64,000 bases of DNA from Flavobacterium sp. LC2016-13 (GCF_009707955.1 NZ_WMDQ01000010.1:1-64000), one strand, 5' to 3'. Positions 7,745-15,907 are shown, counted from the first letter of the stretch. Translations and numbers: made by a program. The notes: a model not told the origin generated them from the sequence alone.

Positions 7745-8299
7745 TTAATCTTCAGAATAAAATTGAGAAACCCATTTATCAAAGTCGGCTTTGTATGTTT
7801 CCTGTGCATCTGCAATAATTGATTCTGTGTCTTCAATAGGATCCAGATTAAAGTTTTCTTTAAGCCAGGTTATGTATTCAGGAAAGTTTTCGCTTTCTTC
7901 ATAATCTTCATCTTTGTAAAAGTAAGCTTCTTCATGATCAACAGATATTTCCTGGTCGAAAGTGAGCAATTGCATAAATTCGAAGATGTTTTTTGCTATA
8001 ACATGATAACCGCCTTCATCGCCAAAAACAACTACAGGTAATTCATTTAATGATTTATTTTGTTCATTATTCCATAATACATACATCGAACCAGAACCAT
8101 TTGCCTGAGCAAAAGGCATTAGTTTATCTAAAAAATCCTGATCTTCAGACCAGCTCGAAATACCTGATTTATCATCTTCGTATAATCCAAAACCCTGAGA
8201 ATAATTTTCGAATCCGAGTTCATCGTTTATCTCAAAAAATAAAGTTAGTTCAGGTGTAATTTGATCGTTAAAATTCTTTTTGAAATCTTCTAATGTCAT
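7745..8299 (-). CDS. SMI1/KNR4 (SUKH) family protein
   Basis: The 184-residue acidic protein shows the SMI1/KNR4 fold pattern: an N-terminal helix MTLEDFKKNFNDQITPELTLFF, a central stretch with WSEDQDFLDKLMPFAQANGSGSMYVLW, then ELPVVVFGDEGGYHVIAKNIFEFMQLL. SUKH-superfamily proteins often act as immunity proteins against polymorphic toxins, and some are general scaffolds. No toxin gene is recognisable next to it; the two genes upstream encode unrelated lipoproteins, so it may be an orphan immunity protein. No signal peptide is seen, so it should be cytoplasmic. Confidence 0.85.
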   Translation of the reverse strand: MTLEDFKKNFNDQITPELTLFFEINDELGFENYSQGFGLYEDDKSGISSWSEDQDFLDKLMPFAQANGSGSMYVLWNNEQNKSLNELPVVVFGDEGGYHVIAKNIFEFMQLLTFDQEISVDHEEAYFYKDEDYEESENFPEYITWLKENFNLDPIEDTESIIADAQETYKADFDKWVSQFYSED

Positions 8300-8341
8300 A
8301 ATTGTTTTATTGGTTTTATAAAATGTTTAAATATATCTAAA

Positions 8342-9010
8342 TTATACAATCCATGCATCTTCAATTTTATCAACAATCCATTTATCTTTTACTTTTTTAA
8401 TATAGATTCGATATCCATATCCGCACATATCACCACAGTCAATTTCAGCGGTAAGTAGGCCATATTTTTTTTCCGAATCAAATTGAATTCTGCTAAAACT
8501 AAAAACTCCTCGCACAGAATAACAACATTCATTATAAAATATCCTGTCATTTCCACGCGGTATTCTGGGAACATATTTAAGATGAAATGCATTGTAAGCA
8601 TCCAGTTTTTTTCTGTTAAACTTATAGTCAAGCGTATCTAAAATATTGTCTTTCGATAATACAGCATCTTTAAAATGTTCTTGAAGTTCGTTTCCATTTT
8701 TCTTTGGCTTTGCTTTATCCAGAAAAACAAGATCAATCTTGAAACCCTTTTTTTTAAACTCAGCTAAGTCTTCATTAAATTGTTTCTTATATTCCTTTTT
8801 CCGTTGAATTCTATATTCTGGAGTATCCTTGATTTGTGGCGGTGGAGGCGGCGCATAATGATAAGCAGCATTTACCCAAACCGAATCGATTAGATCAGGA
8901 TAAACTTGATAGATTACATCTTTTTCAAATTCTAAATCCTTTTCTTTTTTATTACAGCTTGTTAAGATTATTCCTGAAGTGAAAAGTAGTGCAAAATAGA
9001 TTTTTCTCAT
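8342..9010 (-). CDS. Putative lipoprotein of unknown function
   Basis: The 222 residues begin with a lipoprotein signal peptide ending GIILTSC (Cys at about 19). A Lys/Glu-rich region and a poly-proline stretch (APPPPP, about residue 53-58) follow, and the C-terminal third contains four cysteines (NECCYS, DCGDMCGYG) before KWIVDKIEDAWIV. The Cys pairs could form disulfides in the periplasm. I do not recognise the family. It starts 3 nt after the stop of the next lipoprotein gene upstream, so the two are probably co-transcribed with the SMI1 gene downstream. Confidence 0.75.
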   Translation of the reverse strand: MRKIYFALLFTSGIILTSCNKKEKDLEFEKDVIYQVYPDLIDSVWVNAAYHYAPPPPPQIKDTPEYRIQRKKEYKKQFNEDLAEFKKKGFKIDLVFLDKAKPKKNGNELQEHFKDAVLSKDNILDTLDYKFNRKKLDAYNAFHLKYVPRIPRGNDRIFYNECCYSVRGVFSFSRIQFDSEKKYGLLTAEIDCGDMCGYGYRIYIKKVKDKWIVDKIEDAWIV

Positions 9011-9013
9011 ATT

Positions 9014-9436
9014 TTATTTGAAAAAATTGTCATCAATTTTAATATTGAGGGATTTCATAATTATGCCTTTATAGTTTTCTTGCAGTAAATTACGTATTGC
9101 TTGTTGCGATTTATAAACGATCTTATAATTATCATTTTCAATTTCAATTCTTTTGATTGATTTAGTGACTTCATTTATATTTTCATCATCCCATCTTCCT
9201 CTTCCAAAATAAATATATCCTAGTTTTTCTTCTGGATTATGAGGAATTAAGTTAAAAACAATTGAATCTCCTTTTTTCATCTCATCCAATTGATCGTTTT
9301 TAACTTTCGAATTTATAATAAGTTTTACTTTTACGTTGCTTTCGCTTTTATTTGTAAAAAGAATACCTTGTGAGGGATCACAGCTTATTAAAAGAAAAGC
9401 AGTAACAAATAAGAATAGAAAATTTACTTTTTTCAT
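9014..9436 (-). CDS. Small putative lipoprotein of unknown function
   Basis: The 140-residue protein carries a lipoprotein signal, MKKVNFLFLFVTAFLLISC (Cys at 19). The rest is a short beta-rich domain (ILFTNKSESNVKVKLIINSKV, GDSIVFNLIPHN, KLGYIYFGRGRW). No family is recognised. It ends 3 nt before the following lipoprotein gene in the same direction, which suggests a two-gene unit. The strand pattern is consistent with a small beta-sandwich, but this is only inference from alternating hydrophobic residues. Confidence 0.72.
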   Translation of the reverse strand: MKKVNFLFLFVTAFLLISCDPSQGILFTNKSESNVKVKLIINSKVKNDQLDEMKKGDSIVFNLIPHNPEEKLGYIYFGRGRWDDENINEVTKSIKRIEIENDNYKIVYKSQQAIRNLLQENYKGIIMKSLNIKIDDNFFK

Positions 9437-9473
9437 TTATGAAGATTAGGATTATTTCAATGCTAATATAATA

Positions 9474-11720
9474 TTAATAATTCAGGTTCACACCAAAACC
9501 AATTCCCATATCACTATCATAATGCGTTGTGATTCCGAAGTTTCTGGCTACAATGTATTTTAAACCCGCCATATATTCTTTATCTGTATTCCACATTAAA
9601 TTCATTCGCAAACGTCTGGAAAGCGGAATATCTTTTCGTTCAAATTGTACTCTCAGATTTCCATCGGTATACATTTCAACCTGAGCTTTTACAAGCATTG
9701 GTAAAGTATATTCTATACCAGCACTAAAAACCGAACGATTATCTTTTGTATTACTTTGACCAAAAAGATTTTGTTCCTGTTCGTCCATTCCCATTTTTCT
9801 GTACCGCCAGTCAAAACCTATAAAAGGCATAAACCATTGCATTTTACCAATATATCTGCCAATATGCGTTTCGGTTTCATAACCATGTTTTTCGTTATAA
9901 CCCAATCTCCATTCCGTTCCAATGCTCCAACGCATATTACTGTACATCGCTTCACCGTCATTTCCGTTTGAAGCAAAATCATTTTCGCCCATAAAATGAA
10001 ACATACGATCGTCCATTTTTAGCATTTTGTACGCCATTTCTGGATGATGAATTAACGGATTCGGAGCTGAATTTTCATAACTAAAAATCCGTCCCATTCC
10101 GGCCATCATGTGATATAATATATGACAATGAAAAAACCAATCGCCATCAGCATTCGCCTGAAACTCGATTGTATCTGTTTCCATTGGCATAATATCAATG
10201 ACATTTTTGAGTGGAGAATAATCGCCGTGTTCGTTCAAAATTCTAAAATCGTGTCCATGAAGATGCATCGGATGTCGCATCATCGAACCGTTGTACAATA
10301 CAATCCTGACGTTTTCACCTTTTTTGATTAAGATTTTATCCGTTTCAGAAACCACTTTATTATCTAAACTCCAAACATAGCGATTCATATTTCCTGATAA
10401 TTCAAAGCGTAATTCTTTTACGGGAGCGTCTTTGGGTAAAGTTGTTTTGGTGGGAGATTTTAACATTCCGTAATTCAGCGTGACAATTTCAGAAGTTGAG
10501 GTAGAATCATTTGACATTTCCATGCCTTCCATATTATGCATCGAATGATCAGTTTTTGCAGATTCCTCTTCACCGGAAATTTCAGGATACATCACGGCAT
10601 TCATGTCCATTTTATTCAGAGACATTTTCATGCCCATATCATTCATTTCGCCATTCATTCTCATCATATCATTCATCATTTTCATTCCTTCAAAATATTT
10701 TAATTTTGGAAGATGAGAAATGGGTTGTTTCGCTCCTTCACCTAAAAATAAAGAAGCTGATCCGGTTCTGTCTTCGGCTGTAGCCAAAAAAGCAAAGGAT
10801 TTTTTATCTTCAGGAATTGTTACCACAACATCGTAAGTTTCAGAAACCGCAATAATCAATCGATCGACTTCTACAGGTTCAACATCATTTCCGTCGCTGG
10901 CCACAACAGTTATTTTTCCACCGCCATAAGTAAGCCAGAAATAACTGGAAGCGCCACCGTTTGCAATTCGCAACCTGACTTTATCTCCGGCTTTAAATTG
11001 GGAAAGCTGATCTTCATTTTTTCCATTGATTAAAAACTTCTCATAATAAACATCACTCACATCCATGGCATTCATACGTTTCCATTCGTTTGTGACTTTT
11101 GTTGAAAATTGCCCTTTTTGAATCGACTCCGCATAACTTTGAGTTGTTCCTTTTTTTATAGCAAACCAATCGTTCGCATTATGAAGCATTCGTTGTACAT
11201 TTTCCGGTTTCAAATCAGTCCATTCACTTAAAATTATTGGAATTGTTGGTAAATCGTCAATTCCTTTTCTAAAAGTAGCATCATCTTTCTTTTTATTGAT
11301 AATGAAAAGTCCGTACAAACCTATTTGTTCCTGCAATCCCGAATGGCTATGATACCAATATGTTCCGTTTTGAATAATGGGAAAAGTATATTTATGTGTT
11401 GTTCCGGGTTTAATTGGCATTTGAGTCAAATAAGGAACTCCATCTTCTTTATTTGGTAAAAACAAACCGTGCCAGTGCAAAGCTGTATCTTCATTTTTAA
11501 GTTCATTATGCACATAAATTTCAGCAATATCGCCTTCGGTAAAAGTCAAAGTCGGCATCGGAATTTGTCCGTTAACGGTAAGAGCCCGTTTTTCTTTTCC
11601 GGAAAAATTAACAATGGTATCCCGAACATATAAATCGTAACGAACTACTTTCTGCGAAAGCATAATCTGGGTAAAAAAGAACAGTAATAATGTCGTTAAA
11701 AGTGGTTTTTTACAGCTCAT
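9474..11720 (-). CDS. CopA-type multicopper oxidase with C-terminal beta-barrel-like domain
   Basis: This 748-residue exported protein (signal about 1-22) is a multicopper oxidase acting on Cu(I) or related substrates in the periplasm. All four copper-ligand motifs are present: LHWHG (about 81-85), WYHSHSG (about 122-128), HPMHLHGH (about 483-490) and HCHILYHMMAGM (about 531-542), whose Cys and Met fit a type-1 site. A Met/His-rich loop (about 345-405, many MxM and DHSMHNM units) lies between cupredoxin domains, as in copper-resistance enzymes. Unusually, residues from about 595 to the end look like the CopB outer-membrane family (WSIGTEWRLGYNEKHGYE ... GFGVNLNY), making a CopA-CopB-like fusion. 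Its ATG overlaps the upstream gene's stop by 1 nt. Confidence 0.92.
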   Translation of the reverse strand: MSCKKPLLTTLLLFFFTQIMLSQKVVRYDLYVRDTIVNFSGKEKRALTVNGQIPMPTLTFTEGDIAEIYVHNELKNEDTALHWHGLFLPNKEDGVPYLTQMPIKPGTTHKYTFPIIQNGTYWYHSHSGLQEQIGLYGLFIINKKKDDATFRKGIDDLPTIPIILSEWTDLKPENVQRMLHNANDWFAIKKGTTQSYAESIQKGQFSTKVTNEWKRMNAMDVSDVYYEKFLINGKNEDQLSQFKAGDKVRLRIANGGASSYFWLTYGGGKITVVASDGNDVEPVEVDRLIIAVSETYDVVVTIPEDKKSFAFLATAEDRTGSASLFLGEGAKQPISHLPKLKYFEGMKMMNDMMRMNGEMNDMGMKMSLNKMDMNAVMYPEISGEEESAKTDHSMHNMEGMEMSNDSTSTSEIVTLNYGMLKSPTKTTLPKDAPVKELRFELSGNMNRYVWSLDNKVVSETDKILIKKGENVRIVLYNGSMMRHPMHLHGHDFRILNEHGDYSPLKNVIDIMPMETDTIEFQANADGDWFFHCHILYHMMAGMGRIFSYENSAPNPLIHHPEMAYKMLKMDDRMFHFMGENDFASNGNDGEAMYSNMRWSIGTEWRLGYNEKHGYETETHIGRYIGKMQWFMPFIGFDWRYRKMGMDEQEQNLFGQSNTKDNRSVFSAGIEYTLPMLVKAQVEMYTDGNLRVQFERKDIPLSRRLRMNLMWNTDKEYMAGLKYIVARNFGITTHYDSDMGIGFGVNLNY

Positions 11721-12433
11721 TATATCATTGTTATAAGCATAATTAAACTCATTATAATCATCAAACCATCTTCTATAATGGTAACAGTGCTCATAGGTAA
11801 ATTAAAAACGGCTCCTAAACAGGCGCATTGAATTTTCTTTTTATTTAAAACCGATTGCAAAACACCAATAACACTAATCGTCATTACAATGAAAGTAACG
11901 GCATTTGTAAAAAGCGGACTAAAATTTAATAAATATGAAATTCCTAAACCAAGTTCAATAAAAGCATAGATATATCCCCAAACCGGAATTTTTCTAGCCA
12001 GAACGTCGTACATCATATAACTTTCGGCAAAACCTTTTAGATTAAGCATTTTGAAAAAGGAGAAAACCAAAAAGAATCCTGCCATAAAATGCTGCATGGC
12101 CTGCATATAATTAAAATGCTGATTTGTTAATTGTATTAATCCCGTAACTAAACTAATGTAAAAGAAAATCAATACAATAGGTTTATAAGTTTCAAACCAC
12201 GACCTTGTTTGTTCTGCAGTTTCATTATGATTAATAGTAGAAATTTGGTATTTGCTGTCTAAAGCATTTTGTAAATCTGCCAGAGCAACATGTTTATTCA
12301 TGGTAACGGTTGCTGTATTTTCATTTTTTGAAACCTCGACATTTGTTATGTTGTCGACAAGCTGAAGTGCTTTTTTTACTTTGTCTTCGCAACTTGTACA
12401 GGTCATTCCGGTAAGTTGATATGTATGTGTCAT
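11720..12433 (-). CDS. HMA domain fused to MauE/DoxX-like membrane protein
   Basis: Residues 1-65 form a heavy-metal-associated domain with the copper-binding GMTCTSC motif (Cys 12 and 15). Residues about 85-237 hold four membrane helices of the DoxX/MauE type, including AGFFLVFSFFKMLNLKGFAESYMMYDVLA and a second thiol pair in QCACLG near the last helix. The design suggests that metal bound by the HMA domain is handed to or sensed with a membrane redox partner. It is translationally coupled (TAATG) to the multicopper oxidase gene, so both probably serve copper handling. The substrate is inferred from context. Confidence 0.85.
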   Translation of the reverse strand: MTHTYQLTGMTCTSCEDKVKKALQLVDNITNVEVSKNENTATVTMNKHVALADLQNALDSKYQISTINHNETAEQTRSWFETYKPIVLIFFYISLVTGLIQLTNQHFNYMQAMQHFMAGFFLVFSFFKMLNLKGFAESYMMYDVLARKIPVWGYIYAFIELGLGISYLLNFSPLFTNAVTFIVMTISVIGVLQSVLNKKKIQCACLGAVFNLPMSTVTIIEDGLMIIMSLIMLITMI

Positions 12434-12753
12434 TGTTTTTATTTTTAAATATTACAATGCAAATTTCCGAACTAAGGTTTGCTTCGGTTTGTATAATTTT
12501 GAGAATGATTTGCAAGATTATTTAACAGCAAAGAGCGCAAAGGTTTATATATACTATACTTTATAAAAACGCAAAGTTGCAAAGTCTTGTCTTCTTTGTG
12601 GTTAAAAAATACAATTATAAATTCTCGATATGAAACTTGAAATGTGTTTGGTTTTAAGCGTTATATAAAATTAACTATAATTTTTGTGACAGAATTGTAT
12701 CGTATGAGAATAGCATGATTTTTGTATCTTTGTAATAATAAAAAAATAATATT
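12434..12753. other. Intergenic stretch with a GCAAAG-rich repeat
   Basis: No gene is supported. At about 12520-12607 an imperfect inverted pair (TTTAACAGCAAAGAG ... CTTCTTTGTGGTTAA) bounds direct GCAAAG units, a MITE-like pattern related to the block at 2190-2340. The toxin-antitoxin -7 box lies at the right end. Confidence 0.5.
12725..12732 (+). promoter_or_regulatory. -7 box for the toxin-antitoxin pair
   Basis: TATCTTTG is an exact TAnnTTTG match, 21 nt before the antitoxin ATG. A -33 partner at the usual distance was not seen. Confidence 0.55.
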
Positions 12754-12984
12754 ATGACAACTATAACTATAAACGAGCGTACAAAAGCAGGGAAAACATT
12801 GCTTGAACTTGCAAAGTTGTTAGCTGTTACTAATAAAGGTGTGAAAATAGAGGAAGAAGAAAGTCCATACAATCCTGAATTTGTAAAAAAAATAAAAAAA
12901 ATAGAAGCAGACTATAATAGTGGTAAGTCTAAAAGCATAACACTTGATCCAAATGATATATGGGGAAGTTTAGGATTGAAGTAA
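12754..12984 (+). CDS. Antitoxin of a YoeB-type toxin-antitoxin system
   Basis: The 76-residue protein begins MTTITINERTKAGKTLLEL, a beta-strand plus helix opening typical of small RelB/DUF2683-like antitoxins, and has a charged C-terminal tail (KKIEADYNSGKSKSITLDPNDIWGSLG) suited to wrapping a toxin. It lies directly before, and overlaps by 25 nt, the toxin gene, the normal order for this class. Antitoxins of this kind usually repress their own promoter, here marked by the -7 box at 12725-12732. The family name is less certain than the pairing. Confidence 0.88.
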   Translation: MTTITINERTKAGKTLLELAKLLAVTNKGVKIEEEESPYNPEFVKKIKKIEADYNSGKSKSITLDPNDIWGSLGLK

Positions 12985-13241
12985 CTGCGGAAGCTCAAAC
13001 ACATATTTCTAAACATTTGAAATCAGGTAATCAATCTAGTATTAAAAAAATCGCCAAAATATTAGAAGAATTAGCTGAAAATCCATTTGAAGGAGTTGGA
13101 AAACCAGAAGCACTAAAGCATGAGCTTTCTGGATTGTGGTCAAGAGAAATAAATAAAAAAGACAGGCTTTTATATAGAGTGAAAGAAGAAATTGTAACAG
13201 TTGTTGTAATCTCGGCAATGGGACATTATTCAGATAGATAA
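12960..13241 (+). CDS. Txe/YoeB-family mRNA endonuclease toxin
   Basis: The 93-residue toxin matches the YoeB/Txe family. It has helix AQTHISKHLKSGNQSSIKKIAKILEEL, the conserved NPFEGVGKPEALKHELSGLWSREI (with the E and W of the family), the basic DRLLYRV and a C-terminal GHYSDR carrying the HY pair that corresponds to the catalytic His-Tyr. YoeB toxins cleave mRNA on the ribosome when freed from their antitoxin. The ATG at 12960 lies inside the antitoxin gene, so translation is coupled. The pair sits between two halves of a copper locus and points the opposite way. Confidence 0.94.
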   Translation: MGKFRIEVTAEAQTHISKHLKSGNQSSIKKIAKILEELAENPFEGVGKPEALKHELSGLWSREINKKDRLLYRVKEEIVTVVVISAMGHYSDR

Positions 13242-13274
13242 AAAACGTGCTAATAATTTAGCACGTTTTTTTTT
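13240..13274. terminator. Intrinsic terminator between toxin gene and HMA-AraC gene
   Basis: AAAAACGTGCTA, loop, TAGCACGTTTTT with A- and T-runs on both sides; it can serve both convergent transcripts. Confidence 0.88.
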
Positions 13275-13291
13275 ATAGTATAAAATGCGAT

Positions 13292-13852
13292 TTACAAATT
13301 CTCAATCTGAATTCGTTTTTTATTCTTCAATTGCTTGAAATAAGTAGGAGTAAAACCCGTAATTTTCTTAAACTGATTACTCAAATGCGCTACATTACTA
13401 TAGTTTAAGATGTCAGCAATTTCGCTTAACGAAAGCTCATTGTAAATTAATAACTCTTTTACCTTTTCTATTTTCTGGCTGATAAAATATTTTTCTATTG
13501 TGGTGCTTTCTACTTCTGAGAAAAGATTGCTTAGTGTGCTGTAATCCTGGTTGAGGTTTTCAACCAGATAATCAGATAAATTGACTTTGAGTTCATTGTT
13601 TTTATGATGAACCAAATCGACAATAAGATTTTTTATTTTCTCAATTGCTTTACTTTTTTTATCATCAATAAAATCGAAACCTAAAGTTTGAAGGTTTTGA
13701 AGTAAAATCTTTTTTTGAGTTTCGGTAATAGCATCTTTTAATTCTACTTCGCCTAGTTCAACAGAAATAGTATGAAGTCCAAGTTTTTCAAACTCAGACT
13801 TCACAACCATTTTACAACGACCACACACCATGTTTTTGATGTAGAGTGTCAT
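13292..13852 (-). CDS. AraC-family regulator with N-terminal HMA-like metal-binding domain
   Basis: This 186-residue protein combines an N-terminal ferredoxin-like domain with a CGRC motif (Cys 10 and 13, followed by KMVVKSEFEKLGLHTISVELGEV, as in HMA proteins) and a C-terminal AraC helix-turn-helix pair (about 100-182: ISQKIEKVKELLIYNELSLSEIA, SNVAHLSNQFKKITGFTP). A direct metal sensor that binds DNA is the natural inference, probably for copper. It starts 2 nt after the DUF3347 gene stop, so the two form an operon. A TAGAGAA-N7-TTCTCTA inverted repeat upstream of that operon is a candidate operator. Confidence 0.88.
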   Translation of the reverse strand: MTLYIKNMVCGRCKMVVKSEFEKLGLHTISVELGEVELKDAITETQKKILLQNLQTLGFDFIDDKKSKAIEKIKNLIVDLVHHKNNELKVNLSDYLVENLNQDYSTLSNLFSEVESTTIEKYFISQKIEKVKELLIYNELSLSEIADILNYSNVAHLSNQFKKITGFTPTYFKQLKNKKRIQIENL

Positions 13853-13854
13853 AT

Positions 13855-14385
13855 TTATTTGATGGTTTCAACTACGTTTCCACAAGTTAACATCGAAGAA
13901 CCGTAATACGGATTCTTAACTGCTTTTTCTTTGCTTAACCAATCAGCATCTGCCATTGGACAATATTGTTTGTATACAACTTCAGTTGATTTTGAAACTT
14001 TAATTAATTCGTAAGTGTTTTTAGAAAGTGATTTAAAAGTCTCACGTTGTTTTTTAAGATCAGTAGTTGCTGAAATACTTTTGGCATCAGCAGTTAATTT
14101 TTTTACAACTTTCATCCAAACATTGTGTTCGTCACTTTTTAGCTTGTCCATTTTTATGGCAGTAATCGCAGTCAATAAATCTTTGGCTTTCGCCGAAGTT
14201 AATTTTGAATCGCTTTTTATTAAAGCATCTTTTACAACAAAATAAGCATTATAAACAGTTTGCAATTGACTTGAATCAGCAATTTCTATTGTAGTAGCTG
14301 CTGTTTTGTTTGAATTTGCCTGAATAGTATTTGCAGAAAATAATAATATGATTACTGCTGTTATAGTTGATATTGTATTTTTCAT
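13855..14385 (-). CDS. DUF3347-domain exported protein (copper-locus type)
   Basis: The 176 residues start with a signal peptide (about 1-23, ending IQANS). A helical DUF3347 domain follows (LQTVYNAYFVVKDALIKSDSKLTSAKAKDLL ... SLSKNTYELIKVSK), ending in YKQYCPMADADWLSKE and NPYYGSSMLTCG, a pattern shared with the heavy-metal-binding tail of CusB-like efflux adaptors. The Cys and Met residues of that tail are likely metal ligands in the periplasm. It is first in a two-gene operon with the HMA-AraC regulator and is probably a periplasmic copper-binding protein, inferred from family context rather than shown. Confidence 0.85.
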   Translation of the reverse strand: MKNTISTITAVIILLFSANTIQANSNKTAATTIEIADSSQLQTVYNAYFVVKDALIKSDSKLTSAKAKDLLTAITAIKMDKLKSDEHNVWMKVVKKLTADAKSISATTDLKKQRETFKSLSKNTYELIKVSKSTEVVYKQYCPMADADWLSKEKAVKNPYYGSSMLTCGNVVETIK

Positions 14386-14399
14386 TTTATGTAGTTTAA

Positions 14400-14420
14400 T
14401 AGAGAATTCATATTTCTCTA
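14400..14420. promoter_or_regulatory. Candidate operator upstream of the DUF3347 / HMA-AraC operon
   Basis: A perfect 7-bp inverted repeat TAGAGAA-N7-TTCTCTA starts 15 nt before the DUF3347 ATG. Its position fits a binding site for the operon's own regulator, but AraC proteins more often use direct repeats, so this is tentative. Confidence 0.4.
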
Positions 14421-14516
14421 AGTTAAATAATTTAATTTTTATCGAATGTTTGATCTCGCAAAGTCACAAAGTAATTTTGTGGCAAGACATAATTATGGCT
14501 GTTAGAAATACAATTA

Positions 14517-14900
14517 TTATATTTTTGGAGGCAACCAAATAGAAGTAAAACCAGCAGAAATACTAGCGGTTTTATAATATGAAATAGATTTCTCAAGCGA
14601 GAAATTAAAGAGATTATTACTAAATTCGAATTCGTTTATCGTTATCAGACTAAATTGTAAAGCCGTTGTGGTACAACTCGAATGATCACATTTCCCGTTG
14701 CAGCCATGTTGGTCTTTTTTAGAATCATGATTTTTCGTGCAACAATCTTTTTGACAAGAATGAGATGTTTCTTTTTTTGAGATTTCTTTCTTTTCGCAAG
14801 ATGTTTTTTCAGAAGCTCTTCCACACGCATAACCTGAATTGGACATCAAAAAGAAGCCAAGAGTTAAAAAGAAAAATAATATGTGGAATTTTTTAGGCAA
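14517..14900 (-). CDS. Small Cys/His-rich exported protein of the copper locus
   Basis: The 127-residue protein has an N-terminal hydrophobic segment (about 5-25, FHILFFFLTLGFFLMSNSGYACG) that may be a signal peptide or lipoprotein-like signal. A dense Cys/His/Lys region follows (SCEKKE, HSCQKDCCTKNH, HGCNGKCDHSSC, about 33-80) that could bind several metal ions. The C-terminal 45 residues are ordinary and hydrophobic-alternating (FSLITINEFEFSNNLFNFSL, ending WLPPKI). No enzyme motif is seen. A -7 box TAAATTTG lies at 14921-14928. I infer a metal-binding protein of the island; the family has no function known to me. Confidence 0.78.
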   Translation of the reverse strand: MPKKFHILFFFLTLGFFLMSNSGYACGRASEKTSCEKKEISKKETSHSCQKDCCTKNHDSKKDQHGCNGKCDHSSCTTTALQFSLITINEFEFSNNLFNFSLEKSISYYKTASISAGFTSIWLPPKI

Positions 14901-14920
14901 TGAAATTATTTTTTGAAATA

Positions 14921-14928
14921 CAAATTTA
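14921..14928 (-). promoter_or_regulatory. -7 box for the Cys/His-rich gene
   Basis: The minus strand reads TAAATTTG, an exact TAnnTTTG match, 20 nt upstream of the ATG at 14900. Confidence 0.5.
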
Positions 14929-14971
14929 GATATTTTTTTTAAGAGCCACTATTTATTTAAGATTTCAAATG

Positions 14972-15805
14972 TTATGTTTTTTTGAAATCAGTTGGCTTCA
15001 TGTGTTTTCGTTTTTTAAAATAATTCGACAAATGGCTTTCATCCGTAAAACCAAATTCATAGGCAATTTGTTTAATTGGTAATTGATTATTGTGAATTCG
15101 GTTTTCTATTAAAGTAGTTCTCAAATTATGAATATAATCACGATAACTAATAGCAAAAGTCCTTTTAAAATAAGCACTAAAATACGTTTCTGCGATATTA
15201 AAATGATTGGCAATTACTTTAATTTGAACCAATTTTGGCTGATAAATATTCTGATGAATATAAGTGGCAATTTGTTCATTATCTATGTGTGTCGATTTCA
15301 TTTGCAAATTCATGCATCGAATCGTTTCTTTTATTAATCCGAAAATCGAAAGAATTTGATAAAATACAATTGGTGAACTCGCAACATCAGTTTTACAATT
15401 ATAAGCAGATATGTTTTCGATTGTATTTTTTAAAATCGTTTTGCACGGATCGTCTAATTTTAAAACCGTTTCTTTTAATAATTTGTTACGCATGAAATCT
15501 TCAGGCGTATTTAAAAGCAAATCATCACAAAAAAGATTTTTATTAGAATCGAAATAATTGTCTGTAAACTTGATATAGACAAATCGTGTACTTTTTTTTA
15601 TATCGAAATAATGCTCGTCTTCCGGAGAAATTACAAATAAATCACCTGTTTTGTACGGAAGTAAATTGTTGTTTAAATGATGAATTCCGCTTCCTTTTTT
15701 AATATAAATGATTTCATAATAGGTATGCGTATGCGGAACATGAGGAAATACCTCATCTTCGAATTCATGAATGATTAGTTTTTCAAACTGATTAAATTTC
15801 GGCAT
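14972..15805 (-). CDS. AraC-family transcriptional regulator (cupin N-terminus)
   Basis: The 277-residue protein has an N-terminal cupin domain (HEFEDEVFPHVPHTHTYYEIIYIKKGSGIHHLN, with several His that could bind a ligand or metal, then PYKTGDLFVISPEDEHYF) and a C-terminal AraC domain (about 185-277: IKVIANHFNIAETYFSAYFKRTF, IKQIAYEFGFTDESHLSNYFKKR). It is divergent from the MFS gene at 15908, with a 102-nt shared control region, and probably regulates it. The start at 15805 keeps the cupin complete. Confidence 0.92.
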   Translation of the reverse strand: MPKFNQFEKLIIHEFEDEVFPHVPHTHTYYEIIYIKKGSGIHHLNNNLLPYKTGDLFVISPEDEHYFDIKKSTRFVYIKFTDNYFDSNKNLFCDDLLLNTPEDFMRNKLLKETVLKLDDPCKTILKNTIENISAYNCKTDVASSPIVFYQILSIFGLIKETIRCMNLQMKSTHIDNEQIATYIHQNIYQPKLVQIKVIANHFNIAETYFSAYFKRTFAISYRDYIHNLRTTLIENRIHNNQLPIKQIAYEFGFTDESHLSNYFKKRKHMKPTDFKKT

Positions 15806-15830
15806 AACATAAATTTACAAGTTTATATCG

Positions 15831-15877
15831 CAAATGTACAACTAATTTTATGTAAAATGGTGTTAAATTTGCACCAT
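15831..15877. promoter_or_regulatory. Divergent AraC/MFS promoter region with inverted repeat
   Basis: A minus-strand -7 box TACATTTG lies at 15831-15838 for the AraC gene, and a plus-strand TAAATTTG at 15864-15871 for the MFS gene. The second box sits inside the inverted repeat ATGGTG-N9-CACCAT (15857-15877), so a protein bound there would cover the MFS promoter. Confidence 0.6.
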
Positions 15878-15907
15878 AGAAAGTCTATTCCTTTCTTGTA
15901 AAAACAA

